NCBI GenBank assembly: GCA_964620605.1
Contig: CAZUHQ010000027.1
Span: forward strand, 1-34,534
DNA: 34,534 nt
Direction of reading: 5' to 3'
Source: Thalassotalea_E sp964620605
GTDB taxonomy: Bacteria; Pseudomonadota; Gammaproteobacteria; Enterobacterales; Alteromonadaceae
Shown piece after piece: positions 1-8,846 of the stretch. The notes beneath the pieces are model-generated. The model was not told the origin of the DNA, ran no database searches, and was given only the letters and a program-made list of their open reading frames with translations. The translations under genes were made by a program, and so were the position numbers. Every line of letters begins with the position of its first letter. Position 1 is the stretch's first letter.

Positions 1-1
1 A

Positions 2-733
2 GCAGAGCGTCCGGTTTATTCTTACCGCTTATCTATTGTGCACTTTTGGGCATTAATATCCTTATATATCTGGGCTGGTCCTCACCACTTACACTACACC
101 GCACTACCAGACTGGGCACAAAGTGTCGGTATGGTAATGTCTGTAGTCTTATTCTTACCTTCTTGGGGGGGCATGATCAACGGTATCATGACCTTATCGG
201 GTGCTTGGCATAAGCTTCGTTATGATCCAATATTACGTTTCTTAATTGTCTCTTTATCTTTCTACGGTATGTCGACCTTTGAAGGCCCGATGATGGCAAT
301 TAAATCAGTAAATGCCTTATCTCACTACACTGACTGGACCGTTGGTCACGTACATTCTGGTGCATTAGGTTGGGTTGCCATGGTTTCTATCGGTGCGATG
401 TACCACTTAATTCCAGTATTATTTAACCAAGGCCGCATGTACAGCATTCGCTTAATCAACATTCATTTCTGGATGCACACTGCCGGTATCGTGTTATATA
501 TCGTTGCGATGTGGATTTCAGGAGTAATGCAAGGCTTAATGTGGCGTGCGGTAAATACTGACGGTACGTTAACGTACAGTTTTGTTGAAGGTTTAACTGC
601 ATCTTACCCCTTCTACTTTATCCGCTTCTTAGGTGGTGTTCTAGTTGTTGCTGGCTTTATTTTAATGGCTTACAACATGTTTAAAACCATCAAGGCTAAA
701 GACGGTAGTCTGAAGCCAGTTGAAATAGCTTAA
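2..733 (+). CDS. ccoN: cbb3 cytochrome oxidase subunit I, 3' part (CcoN)
   Basis: This is the C-terminal 243 residues of the catalytic subunit of cbb3-type cytochrome c oxidase; the start lies left of the window. The subunit carries low-spin heme b and the heme b3/CuB centre that reduces O2 in the inner membrane. Visible signatures are the paired histidines in PHHLHY, expected to bind CuB, and the VGHVHSGALGW motif with the heme-ligand histidines, spread over several hydrophobic helices. The gene is followed at 12 bases by ccoO, the usual operon order. The frame is open from base 2, so the gene is partial only because of the window edge. Confidence 0.97.
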   Translation, partial: AERPVYSYRLSIVHFWALISLYIWAGPHHLHYTALPDWAQSVGMVMSVVLFLPSWGGMINGIMTLSGAWHKLRYDPILRFLIVSLSFYGMSTFEGPMMAIKSVNALSHYTDWTVGHVHSGALGWVAMVSIGAMYHLIPVLFNQGRMYSIRLINIHFWMHTAGIVLYIVAMWISGVMQGLMWRAVNTDGTLTYSFVEGLTASYPFYFIRFLGGVLVVAGFILMAYNMFKTIKAKDGSLKPVEIA

Positions 734-745
734 GGAGACCTACCC

Positions 746-1390
746 ATGATAAACAAACATGAAAAAGTCGAAAAAAGCGTAGGCTTGTTTTTTATCTTCG
801 CGATTCTTGCTATTAGCGTTGGTGGTTTAGTAGAGATTACGCCGTTGTTCTTCCAAAAAGCAACCACTCAACCGGTTGATAATCTACGCCCTTATACCGC
901 GTTAGAAATGGAAGGTCGTGATATATACATTCGTGAAGGTTGTAGTGTTTGTCACAGTCAAATGATCAGACCGTTTCGCGCTGAAACTGAACGTTACGGT
1001 CATTATTCAGTTGCTGGTGAGCACGTTTGGGAACATCCATTTTTATGGGGTTCAAAACGTACTGGCCCTGATCTTGCCCGTGTTGGCGGTCGTTATAGTG
1101 ACGACTGGCACCGTGCCCACTTAACTGACCCACGTTCAGTTGTACCTGAATCAAATATGCCATCATTCAAATGGCTTAATGAAAATACCCTCGATGGTGA
1201 ATTAACAGCTAAGAAACTGGAAACTTTTAATTTCTTAACTCGTAATAGAAGCCATAAAGACGAACAAGGCAATCCGATCCCACTCTACTCTGCCGAAGAT
1301 ATTGCCAATGCGAAAGCTGCGGTTAAAGGCAAAACCGAGATGGAAGCCATTATTGCTTACTTACAATCACTTGGTCACGCATTGAAGTAG
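746..1390 (+). CDS. ccoO: cbb3 oxidase monoheme subunit II (CcoO)
   Basis: This 214-residue membrane-anchored monoheme cytochrome c passes electrons towards CcoN. One N-terminal transmembrane helix (about residues 13-33) precedes a single heme-binding CxxCH, read as CSVCH near residue 66, followed by SQMIRP as is typical of CcoO. A strong ribosome site (AAGGAG) lies about 8 bases upstream of the ATG. Length matches the family. It sits between ccoN and ccoQ in a tightly spaced operon. Confidence 0.97.
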   Translation: MINKHEKVEKSVGLFFIFAILAISVGGLVEITPLFFQKATTQPVDNLRPYTALEMEGRDIYIREGCSVCHSQMIRPFRAETERYGHYSVAGEHVWEHPFLWGSKRTGPDLARVGGRYSDDWHRAHLTDPRSVVPESNMPSFKWLNENTLDGELTAKKLETFNFLTRNRSHKDEQGNPIPLYSAEDIANAKAAVKGKTEMEAIIAYLQSLGHALK

Positions 1391-1393
1391 CAT

Positions 1394-1585
1394 ATGGATT
1401 ACGGAACGCTTAGAGGCATTATCGCTTCAATAATTTTGGCACTATTTATCATCATTGTGATTTGGTCATATAGCAAAAAACGTAAGGCTGATTTCGACAA
1501 AGCAGCGAACTCGATTTTGGAAGATGACAAGCAAGTAAGCAATCACAAAGAAGAAATTAACAAACAGGAGACTAAAAATGTCTAG
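1394..1585 (+). CDS. ccoQ: cbb3 oxidase small subunit (CcoQ)
   Basis: This 63-residue protein has one N-terminal transmembrane helix (about residues 7-25) and a charged cytoplasmic tail. That is the usual form of CcoQ, which stabilises the cbb3 complex. It starts three bases after ccoO and its end overlaps the ccoP start by eight bases, implying translational coupling. The assignment rests mainly on position and topology because CcoQ sequences are poorly conserved. Confidence 0.9.
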   Translation: MDYGTLRGIIASIILALFIIIVIWSYSKKRKADFDKAANSILEDDKQVSNHKEEINKQETKNV

Positions 1586-2546
1586 TTTCTGGAGTATATG
1601 GATTACCGTTCTTTCATTAGGCACCTTAGTTGGTATGTACTTATTGCTACGCTGGTGTTTAAAGAACTTTGCAGGCGTTGAAGAAGGTGAGTCCATGGGT
1701 CACCAATTTGACGGAATTGAAGAATTAAATAACCCGCTACCTAAATGGTGGAGCACTTTCTTTTTTCTGACAATTCTTTGGGGTTTCGGTTATTTACTAG
1801 TTTACCCAGGTTTAGGTAACTGGACTGGCTTATTTGGCTGGACAAGTTCAAACCAAGGTGTATTGAACCTTGAAGAGTCTAAAGAAAAAGCAGCTAATGC
1901 TAAAGCAAATGGTCTTATCGTTCAGTACGATATGGAAGTCAAAGCCGCTGATGAAAAATTCGGGCCTATCTTTGACGCCTTTGCCAAGCGCAGCATTGAA
2001 GAATTAGCTGCTGATGAAGAAGCGTTAAAAGTCGGTCAACGCTTATTCCTGCAAAACTGCTCTCAATGTCACGGCTCTGATGCCCGTGGTACTACCGGTT
2101 TCCCTAACCTGGCAGATAAAGACTGGTTATACGGAGGTTCACCACAAACCATTAAAGAAACCATCATGTATGGTCGCCAGGCGCAAGGGATGATCGCCTG
2201 GGAAACCATGTTAGGTGGCGAACAAGGCGTAAAAGACGTTGCAGCGTTCGTATTAAGCCTCAGTGGTCGTGAAGTTGATGCAACTGCGGCAAAAGCCGGT
2301 CAAGAGAAGTTTGCTATGTGTGCAGCTTGTCATGGCTCTGAAGGTCAAGGTAGTGCTGCAATGGGATTAGCATTAGGTGCACCGAACCTTAGCGATAACA
2401 CTTGGTTATACGGTGGTTCACAACGTGTGGTTGAACAATCTATTCGCCATGGTCGCGCAGGTGTTATGCCAGCTTGGAAAGATATTTTAGGCGAGCAAAA
2501 AGTGCATGTTATCAGTGCTTACGTCTACAGCCTTTCACAAAATTAA
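1578..2546 (+). CDS. ccoP: cbb3 oxidase diheme subunit III (CcoP)
   Basis: This 322-residue diheme cytochrome c of cbb3 oxidase accepts electrons from soluble cytochromes. It has two N-terminal membrane helices (about residues 5-24 and 55-78). Two periplasmic cytochrome domains follow, with heme sites CSQCH near residue 160 and CAACH near residue 249, and each domain has downstream methionines for axial ligation. A ribosome site (CAGGAGA) lies just upstream inside ccoQ. Length is close to other CcoP proteins. A rho-independent terminator follows, closing the structural operon. Confidence 0.97.
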   Translation: MSSFWSIWITVLSLGTLVGMYLLLRWCLKNFAGVEEGESMGHQFDGIEELNNPLPKWWSTFFFLTILWGFGYLLVYPGLGNWTGLFGWTSSNQGVLNLEESKEKAANAKANGLIVQYDMEVKAADEKFGPIFDAFAKRSIEELAADEEALKVGQRLFLQNCSQCHGSDARGTTGFPNLADKDWLYGGSPQTIKETIMYGRQAQGMIAWETMLGGEQGVKDVAAFVLSLSGREVDATAAKAGQEKFAMCAACHGSEGQGSAAMGLALGAPNLSDNTWLYGGSQRVVEQSIRHGRAGVMPAWKDILGEQKVHVISAYVYSLSQN

Positions 2547-2564
2547 TCGTTAAAATAGTAAACG

Positions 2565-2597
2565 AAAGCCTTAGCTATTTTGCTAAGGCTTTTTTTA
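2565..2597 (+). terminator. rho-independent terminator after ccoP
   Basis: An 11-bp perfect stem (AAAGCCTTAGC at 2565-2575 with GCTAAGGCTTT at 2582-2592) has a short T-rich loop and is followed by a T run. It lies 19 bases after the ccoP stop and separates the oxidase operon from ccoH. Confidence 0.9.
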
Positions 2598-2649
2598 TTG
2601 CAAAACTGTAAAATTTATCAATAAAAAACCACTTTACTCCGCCATTTTA

Positions 2650-2679
2650 TTGGTTTGCCAACACTAAAATCAGTATAAT
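2650..2679 (+). promoter_or_regulatory. candidate sigma70 promoter for ccoHIS
   Basis: TTGGTT at 2650-2655 and a perfect TATAAT at 2674-2679 are separated by 18 bases, about 30 bases before the ccoH start and after the ccoP terminator. This would give the assembly genes their own promoter. No clear FNR/Anr-type TTGAT-N4-ATCAA box was seen here. Confidence 0.55.
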
Positions 2680-2709
2680 AGCCGAACAAATTATTAATAA
2701 AGATTGCAA

Positions 2710-3204
2710 ATGAAAACACCTTGGTACAAAGAGCCCTGGGCCTGGTTCGTATTTATTCTTCCTTTATCTGCAGTTATTGCCGGGATCACCACAGTGATCA
2801 TCGCTAATACCAATCCAGATACCTTAGTTATAGGCGATTATTACAAAAAAGGTAAAGCGATCAATTTAGAGCTTTCTAAAATTAAACAGGCGCAAAAGCT
2901 CGGCATTAAATTTGCCCTTAAACTCAGTGATAACGAGCTAGTGATCAAACCGACCGGCATTGAGAAAAAATTTCCGCTGCTAAACGTTAATTTTTATCAC
3001 CCTACCCAGCAGGAAAAAGACTTTTATTTTGCCATGACAGCCGATGCGGCGGGAAATTTCAGACACATCGTTGAACATAAAGTTAATGGCAAGTGGCGTA
3101 TTACCATTACCCCGTTTGAAGATAACTGGAAAATTCAAAATACCATTACCTTGCCGCAATCTGAGTTTATTGACATTTTTCCCAAGCCATTAGAAGCCCA
3201 TTAA
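2710..3204 (+). CDS. ccoH: cbb3 oxidase assembly protein FixH/CcoH
   Basis: This 164-residue FixH-family protein helps assemble cbb3 oxidase, probably alongside the copper ATPase CcoI. An N-terminal membrane helix (about residues 10-32) is followed by the family-typical NPDTLVIGDYYKKGKAIN segment and a periplasmic beta-rich domain. I chose the ATG at 2710 rather than the TTG two codons earlier. The ribosome site is weak. It is followed by ccoI at 15 bases, the usual order. Confidence 0.9.
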   Translation: MKTPWYKEPWAWFVFILPLSAVIAGITTVIIANTNPDTLVIGDYYKKGKAINLELSKIKQAQKLGIKFALKLSDNELVIKPTGIEKKFPLLNVNFYHPTQQEKDFYFAMTADAAGNFRHIVEHKVNGKWRITITPFEDNWKIQNTITLPQSEFIDIFPKPLEAH

Positions 3205-3219
3205 TATAACCAGTTAATT

Positions 3220-5628
3220 ATGCCAATGTCCTGTTTTCATTGCGGTGAAACTATTCCTCAAGGCTTGTCATTAGCTGTCGTTATCGACGGTAAGCAGCAA
3301 CCTATGTGTTGTGTCGGTTGCCAGGCAGTTGCCCAAACTATTGTTGATAATCAATTAACCGATTATTACCGTTTTCGCACCCAGGCTGCGCCAAAAGGCG
3401 AAGCCCTGGTGCCAGAGCAGTTAAAACGTACCCAGTTACTCGACGACGACAGCCTGCAACAAGAATTTACCTACCAGGACGGCGAGAGCAAAGAAACCAT
3501 TTTAACCATTGAAGGCATAAGCTGCGCCGCCTGTGCCTGGTTAATAGAAATGCAACTCGAACATTTAACCGGACTGCAAAACATTTCAGTCAATGCCACC
3601 ACCCAACGAGCCTCTGTGCGCTGGCTGGATAAGCAAATCAAACTCAGTGAAATTATTTTTGCAATCGAAAAAGTTGGTTATCACGCGCTGCCGTTTAAGG
3701 CCAGCGACGTAGAACAAAGCAACCAAAAGCAGAGTAAAACCTTTATTAAGCGCCTCGGTATTTCCGGCATCTTAATGATGCAGGTGATGATGATCGCCAT
3801 CGGCTTATATTTTGGTGCGTTTTCTGATATGTCAGCGCATAACCTGATCTATCTGCGCTGGGTCAGTTTTATTCTCACTGTACCTATCATCAGTTACGGT
3901 GCACTACCATTTTACCAAGGGGCGTTTAATGCCCTCAAGGTCAGGCGATTATCGATGGATGTTCCGGTTTCCATCGCCATTATCCTCGCCTTTAGTGCCA
4001 GCGTCTGGGCAACCATTACACAAACCGGCGAAGTGTATTTCGAGTCGGTTTCGATGTTTACCTTTTTACTGCTGATCGGTAAATTTTTAGAATTTCGCGC
4101 CCGCAACCGCGCAGCAGAAGTTTCAGCAAACCTGCTAAAACTGATGCCATTAACCGCCACTTTGCTTAGTAACGATCAAGAGCAGTTAATTGTTGCCCGT
4201 AAGCTACAGGCACAAGATATAGTACTGGTAAAGCCGGGGGAAACCATGCCGGCAGACGGCACTATTATTTCCGGCAACAGCCAGCTCAACGAAGCCATGC
4301 TCTCGGGCGAGCAAACCCCGGTTAGTAAATCCGTAGGCGATCAGGTTTTTGCCGGGACGATTAACGGTGATGGCAATATCAAGGTAGAAGTTAAACATGC
4401 CGGACAAGAATCGTTTTTAAGCCAGCTCATTCGCTTAAGTGAGGCGTCACAGGCCCATAAACCGAAACTTGCACAGCTGTCAGATAAAATCGCCCAGTAC
4501 TTTGTCGCCTTGATTTTACTGACCGCGGTAGCTACCGCACTTTACTGGCAACAGCATATGCCATCGGAAGCGTTTTGGATCACTTTATCAGTACTGGTTG
4601 CAACCTGCCCGTGCGCACTGTCATTAGCTACGCCAACTGCCCTGACCTGCGCCACCACCAAACTGAATAAAGCTGGCATTATGATCAAATCCGGCCATGT
4701 CATGGAAACCCTGCCGGCAATCGATCATTTCGCCTTTGATAAAACCGGCACCTTAACCTCTGGTGATTTTTCTATCGACACCGTCAGCTTAGTCAGCGAG
4801 CACTACACCCAGCCACAAGTATTAGCTATTACCGCCGCGCTTGAAGCGCATTCCGAGCACCCAATAGCCAAGGCCTTTGCCCAATACCGAGATTTTTCCT
4901 ATAAAAGCGAACAGGTAAAAGTCATTGCTGGTTGCGGCGTTCAAGGCGTGGTTAACCAGCAAGAGGTAAAAATCGCCAAAGCGAAATGGTTATTTGAATA
5001 TCAATTGATCACTGAGCAGCAATTTGAACAATTTCAAAGTGCCTCCTGTCTATTAGTGATCGACAATCAGCTAATTGCTGCCATCTATTTACAAGATCAA
5101 CTCCGTGAAGATGCCAAACCGCTTATTAACACCTTGCAACGTCAGCACATCACAACGACCATGCTATCTGGCGATCACCACCAAGGCTGTGAAAAAGTCC
5201 AGGCTGCGCTTAAGCTCGATAACCTCCATAGCCGGTTAACCGCCAACGAAAAATTAGAAAAAATTAAAGTATTACAAACAGAAAATACCGTTGCTATGGT
5301 CGGAGATGGCATAAATGACACTCCGGTATTTGGCGCTGCGCATGTGTCGATTGCCATGGGTAGCGGCACAGATATCGCAAAAAGTGGCGCCGATGTCATA
5401 TTGCTGAACAATAAACTCAGCACCATAGCGACCTTGCTTAAAATTGCCCGCAACACTAAAACCATTATCTGGCAAAACTATGGCTGGGCATTTGGCTATA
5501 ATGCCATAGTATTGCCGCTGGCGGTTTGTGGCTTTATTACCCCTTATATAGCGGTGATTGGCATGTCGTTAAGCTCCATCTTAGTGATCAGCAACTCACT
5601 GAGATTGCTAAAAACCCGCATTAAATAG
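3220..5628 (+). CDS. ccoI: copper-translocating P1B-type ATPase (CcoI/FixI)
   Basis: This 802-residue P-type ATPase of the CcoI/FixI branch moves copper across the inner membrane for the cbb3 active site. The N-terminus has a cysteine-rich region (CFHC near residue 5, CCVGC near residue 30). A heavy-metal domain with GISCAAC near residue 98 follows. Later come an SGEQTP actuator loop near residue 361, the transmembrane metal motif CPC near residue 463, the phosphorylation motif DKTGT near residue 507, an HP motif near 546 and the hinge GDGIND near 695. All key residues are present. An alternative ATG lies two codons inside. Confidence 0.97.
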   Translation: MPMSCFHCGETIPQGLSLAVVIDGKQQPMCCVGCQAVAQTIVDNQLTDYYRFRTQAAPKGEALVPEQLKRTQLLDDDSLQQEFTYQDGESKETILTIEGISCAACAWLIEMQLEHLTGLQNISVNATTQRASVRWLDKQIKLSEIIFAIEKVGYHALPFKASDVEQSNQKQSKTFIKRLGISGILMMQVMMIAIGLYFGAFSDMSAHNLIYLRWVSFILTVPIISYGALPFYQGAFNALKVRRLSMDVPVSIAIILAFSASVWATITQTGEVYFESVSMFTFLLLIGKFLEFRARNRAAEVSANLLKLMPLTATLLSNDQEQLIVARKLQAQDIVLVKPGETMPADGTIISGNSQLNEAMLSGEQTPVSKSVGDQVFAGTINGDGNIKVEVKHAGQESFLSQLIRLSEASQAHKPKLAQLSDKIAQYFVALILLTAVATALYWQQHMPSEAFWITLSVLVATCPCALSLATPTALTCATTKLNKAGIMIKSGHVMETLPAIDHFAFDKTGTLTSGDFSIDTVSLVSEHYTQPQVLAITAALEAHSEHPIAKAFAQYRDFSYKSEQVKVIAGCGVQGVVNQQEVKIAKAKWLFEYQLITEQQFEQFQSASCLLVIDNQLIAAIYLQDQLREDAKPLINTLQRQHITTTMLSGDHHQGCEKVQAALKLDNLHSRLTANEKLEKIKVLQTENTVAMVGDGINDTPVFGAAHVSIAMGSGTDIAKSGADVILLNNKLSTIATLLKIARNTKTIIWQNYGWAFGYNAIVLPLAVCGFITPYIAVIGMSLSSILVISNSLRLLKTRIK

Positions 5629-5638
5629 GAAAATAGCG

Positions 5639-5857
5639 ATGAGTGTTATTTATATTTTGATCCCGCTGGCCATTATTCTAACCGCCGTTGGCATTTACCT
5701 GTTTTTTTGGGCGGTGAGAACCGATCAATTTGACGACCTTGAAAAACAGGGCTTAAGTATTTTGTTTGATGATGATAAAGAAAAGCAAGCCCCCGGTGAG
5801 ACAGTAAAAGATGCCCAAGATCTGCAGGCACAAGATAACGACTCAGCAAAAAAATAA
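5639..5857 (+). CDS. ccoS: cbb3 oxidase maturation protein CcoS
   Basis: This 72-residue protein has one N-terminal transmembrane helix. The stretch FFWAVRTDQFDDLEKQG is the signature of CcoS, which is needed to insert cofactors into cbb3 oxidase. It starts ten bases after ccoI with an AGGA-type ribosome site. The acidic tail is variable in the family. It is the last gene of the assembly cluster; the next gene is convergent. Confidence 0.95.
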   Translation: MSVIYILIPLAIILTAVGIYLFFWAVRTDQFDDLEKQGLSILFDDDKEKQAPGETVKDAQDLQAQDNDSAKK

Positions 5858-5916
5858 CTCAGCGACAAATAATACTCATTGCTGAAAAACACAACCAGCG
5901 GTTTTGTATATGACTT

Positions 5917-6456
5917 TTAGTTTACAACTTGAGAGAAATAATCATCAAGCGAAATAGAAGAATGCCTTGTCTCAGGTGTTTCTCCATGGTTTTTTCCCGA
6001 CTTTTGGCCAAAATATAATTTTTCGCTACTCATATAAATTAATGTGTAATTCATCGGAGGATCGTTATTTTCTGAACTATAGATAAAAGATTCATTTAAC
6101 CCATAAGCGGCAATACTTTCTTCACTGATCACTTTCCCTTTAATGTCTAATTTCGAAATATCAAGCGTATCAAACATCATGGAGTCACATTTAGTGTCCG
6201 TTGGGCGGAAATATGCTGTTTTATATGTGGCTTTTAAAGAAGAGTCGATAGTCAACTTAATCTTGACGTTCCATGCGGTACCTGAGTCGCCAGAAGAAAA
6301 TTTATTGTAAACAGAGCATGCTTTTTCCCAAGAAGTATTGGATAAATTTACTGCTGGGTCTTTTTTTGACGTATCAGTAGCTGTATCTCCCCCAGAACCA
6401 CCACAAGAAAACAACAGCATTGACGAAAGAGCAAAGCTAATAGATATATTTTTCAT
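5917..6456 (-). CDS. hypothetical outer-membrane-type lipoprotein
   Basis: This 179-residue protein has a lipoprotein signal: MKNISIS at the start and a lipobox ending LLFSC near residue 18, followed by glycines. I chose the start at 6456 because a GGAG ribosome site sits 5 bases upstream; an upstream in-frame ATG at 6492 has none. The mature part is hydrophilic, with phenylalanine and tyrosine typical of a small beta domain. I do not recognise the family. It is the first of six minus-strand orphan genes in an AT-rich block between ccoS and pgi. Confidence 0.7.
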   Translation of the reverse strand: MKNISISFALSSMLLFSCGGSGGDTATDTSKKDPAVNLSNTSWEKACSVYNKFSSGDSGTAWNVKIKLTIDSSLKATYKTAYFRPTDTKCDSMMFDTLDISKLDIKGKVISEESIAAYGLNESFIYSSENNDPPMNYTLIYMSSEKLYFGQKSGKNHGETPETRHSSISLDDYFSQVVN

Positions 6457-6483
6457 TTGTTCTCCATAACCTGATTTAATAAT

Positions 6484-6601
6484 GTATACCAACGGCCCAA
6501 TACGTGACCGGCACGAGACGTTTTTTGTGTAAAAATGCCAGCCTGCGAGCTACACAAAAATCGCAGAGCGTCGGGCATTGCTATTGATTGGTTTGTTATA
6601 C
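6484..6601 (-). repeat. imperfect long palindrome, attC-like
   Basis: This 118-bp gene-free segment has related inverted ends: GTATACCAACGGCCCAAT on the left, and GTATAACAAACCAATC when the right end is read on the minus strand. Inside is a perfect 10-bp arm pair, TTTTTGTGTA at 6522-6531 and TACACAAAAA at 6551-6560. In the minus orientation it follows a gene and begins TATAACAAAC, reminiscent of Vibrio integron repeats. However, the right core GTTGGTA departs from GTTRRRY, so the attC reading is tentative. Confidence 0.4.
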
Positions 6602-6623
6602 GACTTTTGCTAAGAATGAACAT

Positions 6624-7190
6624 TTAGACGTTATTTATAGGCTCTTCTGGAGGGGAAGAATTGAATGTTTTCAGCATGACTGTCGCATTTTCAGGAGAAA
6701 TTTGTTTACTGCGCTCCTGTTCTTTTAGTTTTTCGGTAAATTCTTTTCTTACTTCTAATGCCACCAAACTTTTGTCGGCAATTTGTTCTTCGAGCACTCG
6801 TATGCTCTGTTTTTTTTCTTCTTCATTAAGTGTTATCGACTGTTTTATTTTAGATATTTCTGCCTTTAAATTTTTTATTTCCGCGTCAATTCTGTCTTTT
6901 ATCACTTTCATTTTTCTATAATCAGCAGGGAGGTCATTTACCTTTTCTTGATAATTTCGTTTGGCCACTTCATATTCAACTTTCTTTTGTTCATAGGTTT
7001 TATCACTTTGGGTTTTGTCAAAGTCGAGCATTGATAATGCGTTAGAAGATAAAGTTAGTGTTGCTCTCTCACTTTCAGCTTCTTCAATATCAAACTGATA
7101 CGTAGAACTATTCGTTTCTACATTGTTATCATTGCCCTTAGAATAATGCACCGATTTATTTAGATCTAGACGAGTTGTGTGAATCTCCAT
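6624..7190 (-). CDS. hypothetical coiled-coil protein
   Basis: This 188-residue, highly charged, lysine- and glutamate-rich protein has no membrane segment or signal peptide. Residues of about 60-155 show heptad-like leucine, isoleucine and valine spacing, consistent with a long coiled coil. The N-terminus contains LDLNKSVHYSKG. It has no family I recognise. It lies alone between palindromic spacers and its base composition is AT-rich like its neighbours. The start is uncertain, since no strong ribosome site was seen. Confidence 0.6.
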   Translation of the reverse strand: MEIHTTRLDLNKSVHYSKGNDNNVETNSSTYQFDIEEAESERATLTLSSNALSMLDFDKTQSDKTYEQKKVEYEVAKRNYQEKVNDLPADYRKMKVIKDRIDAEIKNLKAEISKIKQSITLNEEEKKQSIRVLEEQIADKSLVALEVRKEFTEKLKEQERSKQISPENATVMLKTFNSSPPEEPINNV

Positions 7191-7329
7191 TGCAAAGTTC
7201 CATTTTTAAATTGTCAACACGCATTCAGTATACATTGTTTTCATGATCTTCTGCCAGTTCCCCAGTTCCCCTCTTGTATCACATGCGGCAACAACAATTT
7301 TTAAAGCATTACACTGTATGGGTCAAAAA

Positions 7330-7369
7330 GGTCAGGTCGTTTGATTTTTTGATTTAACCCTTTAATTTC
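7330..7369. repeat. dispersed palindromic repeat, copy 1
   Basis: GGTCAGGTCGTTTGATTTTT followed by a variable stretch and CCCTTTAATTT closely matches the segment at 9312-9358. It lies just beyond the 3' end of the minus-strand gene at 7382-7600. The rest of 7191-7381 shows nothing else that I recognise. Confidence 0.6.
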
Positions 7370-7381
7370 TTCGCCACTCTA

Positions 7382-7600
7382 CTAAACATTCGAACTGTTT
7401 GATTTCGATTTACCATCAATAAAAGAGCCAACAGCAGCGCCTACTATTAAACCAAATGCTGTTCCAAGCAGAAGCGACACTCCCATTTCAAACCAAAATA
7501 TCCCGGTAAATAGGCCAATTACAGACCCTATGATAACGCCCCATGTTATATATTTGCTTTGACGTGGTTCTTCAGAAACTAATTGATCATTTTTATTCAT
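7382..7600 (-). CDS. small glycine-rich membrane protein
   Basis: This 72-residue protein has two hydrophobic, glycine-spaced segments (about residues 19-37 and 42-62) of the glycine-zipper kind, probably a two-helix membrane hairpin. An AAGGAAATG context gives a usable ribosome site. The function is unknown. It stands alone in the AT-rich block. Confidence 0.6.
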   Translation of the reverse strand: MNKNDQLVSEEPRQSKYITWGVIIGSVIGLFTGIFWFEMGVSLLLGTAFGLIVGAAVGSFIDGKSKSNSSNV

Positions 7601-7696
7601 TTCCTTGCCTCATATTTTATATAGGTGCTACATCGCAAGATACATATAATATCATCAGGTATTTCAGCTTGATAAATGCTTGGCTAAAATTAGCAA

Positions 7697-8728
7697 TTAT
7701 ACATGCTTAGATTCTAATAATTCACGTAATGCTACAGGCAAAAAGCTTCTCGCTTTTGTTGTAATTAGGGGTTCATTTTTTTGCCAAAGAACTCCCAAAT
7801 AAATAACGAACAGTCCAAGCAGAGTTAATGTGATAGGAAATAACCAACTATCTTTAAATATATTTGACGCTAAATGACCGATGTAACCAGAACAACCTAT
7901 TGCTCCAAATACAACAAACACCCTTCTCACAATTAGAACACCTGAAAAGATCATGAAAAGGTTAATGGTGAAATATATAAACTTAGACAATTCACTATCT
8001 GAATGTTGAAGCGACATTCCGCCCCAAAAGGCAATGACGCCAAAAAAATATATCCAAAATGAATAATCCGCTTTATTGTGCGATCTAATATCAACCCAAA
8101 AAGCGAGAGCTATCATAAGTAACCCTGTATACATAGAAACTAATTTTCTTAGCTCCGAACTATAGTCTCCCCCATTGATCATCACGGCAACATCCATTGT
8201 TAAGTACCAAAGCGTAACTGCAATAGGCATGATTAAGAAAGGGTATTTATATTTCCAAGCAATAATAGCACCTACAGCTAGGGTACTTAATTCCATATAA
8301 AGCCAATGCCACTTTATGTACCGGTGGTATTCGCGATAAACACTTTCATCAGGCCAAACGCCCAGCGCATGTTGCAGTCCATAAACGGCTAATGGAGTTA
8401 ACGCGATAACAAACGTGCCGCAAATACCAGCAGGAATTACTAACCCTTTAGATTTGAAGATATTAGTCAGTTTTAACCCAACGGCGCCATACAATAGAGA
8501 AATAAATAATATTCCAATTCCTCCGAAAGATTCCCATCCCAAGTTCATAAAAAGCGTCATTGCTCCAATTGCAATCATTCCGCCTATGTAATAAAGAACG
8601 TGTGTAAAATCAAACTTAGGAGTTGCGTTTGGCTGTTTATTTAAAAACTCGATTAGTTTTTCAGACTGCTCTAATGAAATAATATTTTCACTTACAGCGT
8701 CTGCCAAATTTTTCTTATTGAAGTTCAA
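7697..8728 (-). CDS. multi-spanning membrane protein, DUF2157-like
   Basis: This 343-residue protein has a short soluble N-terminal helical domain (about residues 1-45, including SLEQSEKLIEFL) and then about nine to ten hydrophobic segments. That layout, a soluble helix pair followed by a polytopic membrane part, resembles DUF2157 proteins, but I assign it only tentatively. An AAGGAGTC ribosome site lies upstream of the start at 8728. A strong attC-like palindrome lies just upstream. No catalytic motif is visible. Confidence 0.65.
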   Translation of the reverse strand: MNFNKKNLADAVSENIISLEQSEKLIEFLNKQPNATPKFDFTHVLYYIGGMIAIGAMTLFMNLGWESFGGIGILFISLLYGAVGLKLTNIFKSKGLVIPAGICGTFVIALTPLAVYGLQHALGVWPDESVYREYHRYIKWHWLYMELSTLAVGAIIAWKYKYPFLIMPIAVTLWYLTMDVAVMINGGDYSSELRKLVSMYTGLLMIALAFWVDIRSHNKADYSFWIYFFGVIAFWGGMSLQHSDSELSKFIYFTINLFMIFSGVLIVRRVFVVFGAIGCSGYIGHLASNIFKDSWLFPITLTLLGLFVIYLGVLWQKNEPLITTKARSFLPVALRELLESKHV

Positions 8729-8752
8729 TCAAGACTCCTTTCTATGATGAGC

Positions 8753-8843
8753 ATTTAACGCCTACACTAAGGGGCTAATAATGTTTGGCTATACTTATGA
8801 GCACAGCGAACCAAGCTAAGCTTTATTAGACCGAGCGTTAATT
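8753..8843 (-). repeat. candidate integron attC site
   Basis: Read on the minus strand, this 91-base element starts AATTAACGC and ends GCGTTAAAT, which fits the attC right core GTTRRRY and the left core RYYYAAC with one mismatch. Inner inverted segments (CTAATAA on both sides, TTGG further in) give an imperfect stem. It directly follows the 3' end of the gene at 8847-9227, where a cassette attC should be. No integron integrase is in the window. Confidence 0.45.
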
Positions 8844-8846
8844 TGC

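Noticed and set aside
6661..6921. Plus-strand open frame of 86 codons, rich in serine and phenylalanine
   Set aside because: It is antisense to the coiled-coil gene at 6624-7190 and its composition mirrors the lysine/glutamate codons of that gene.
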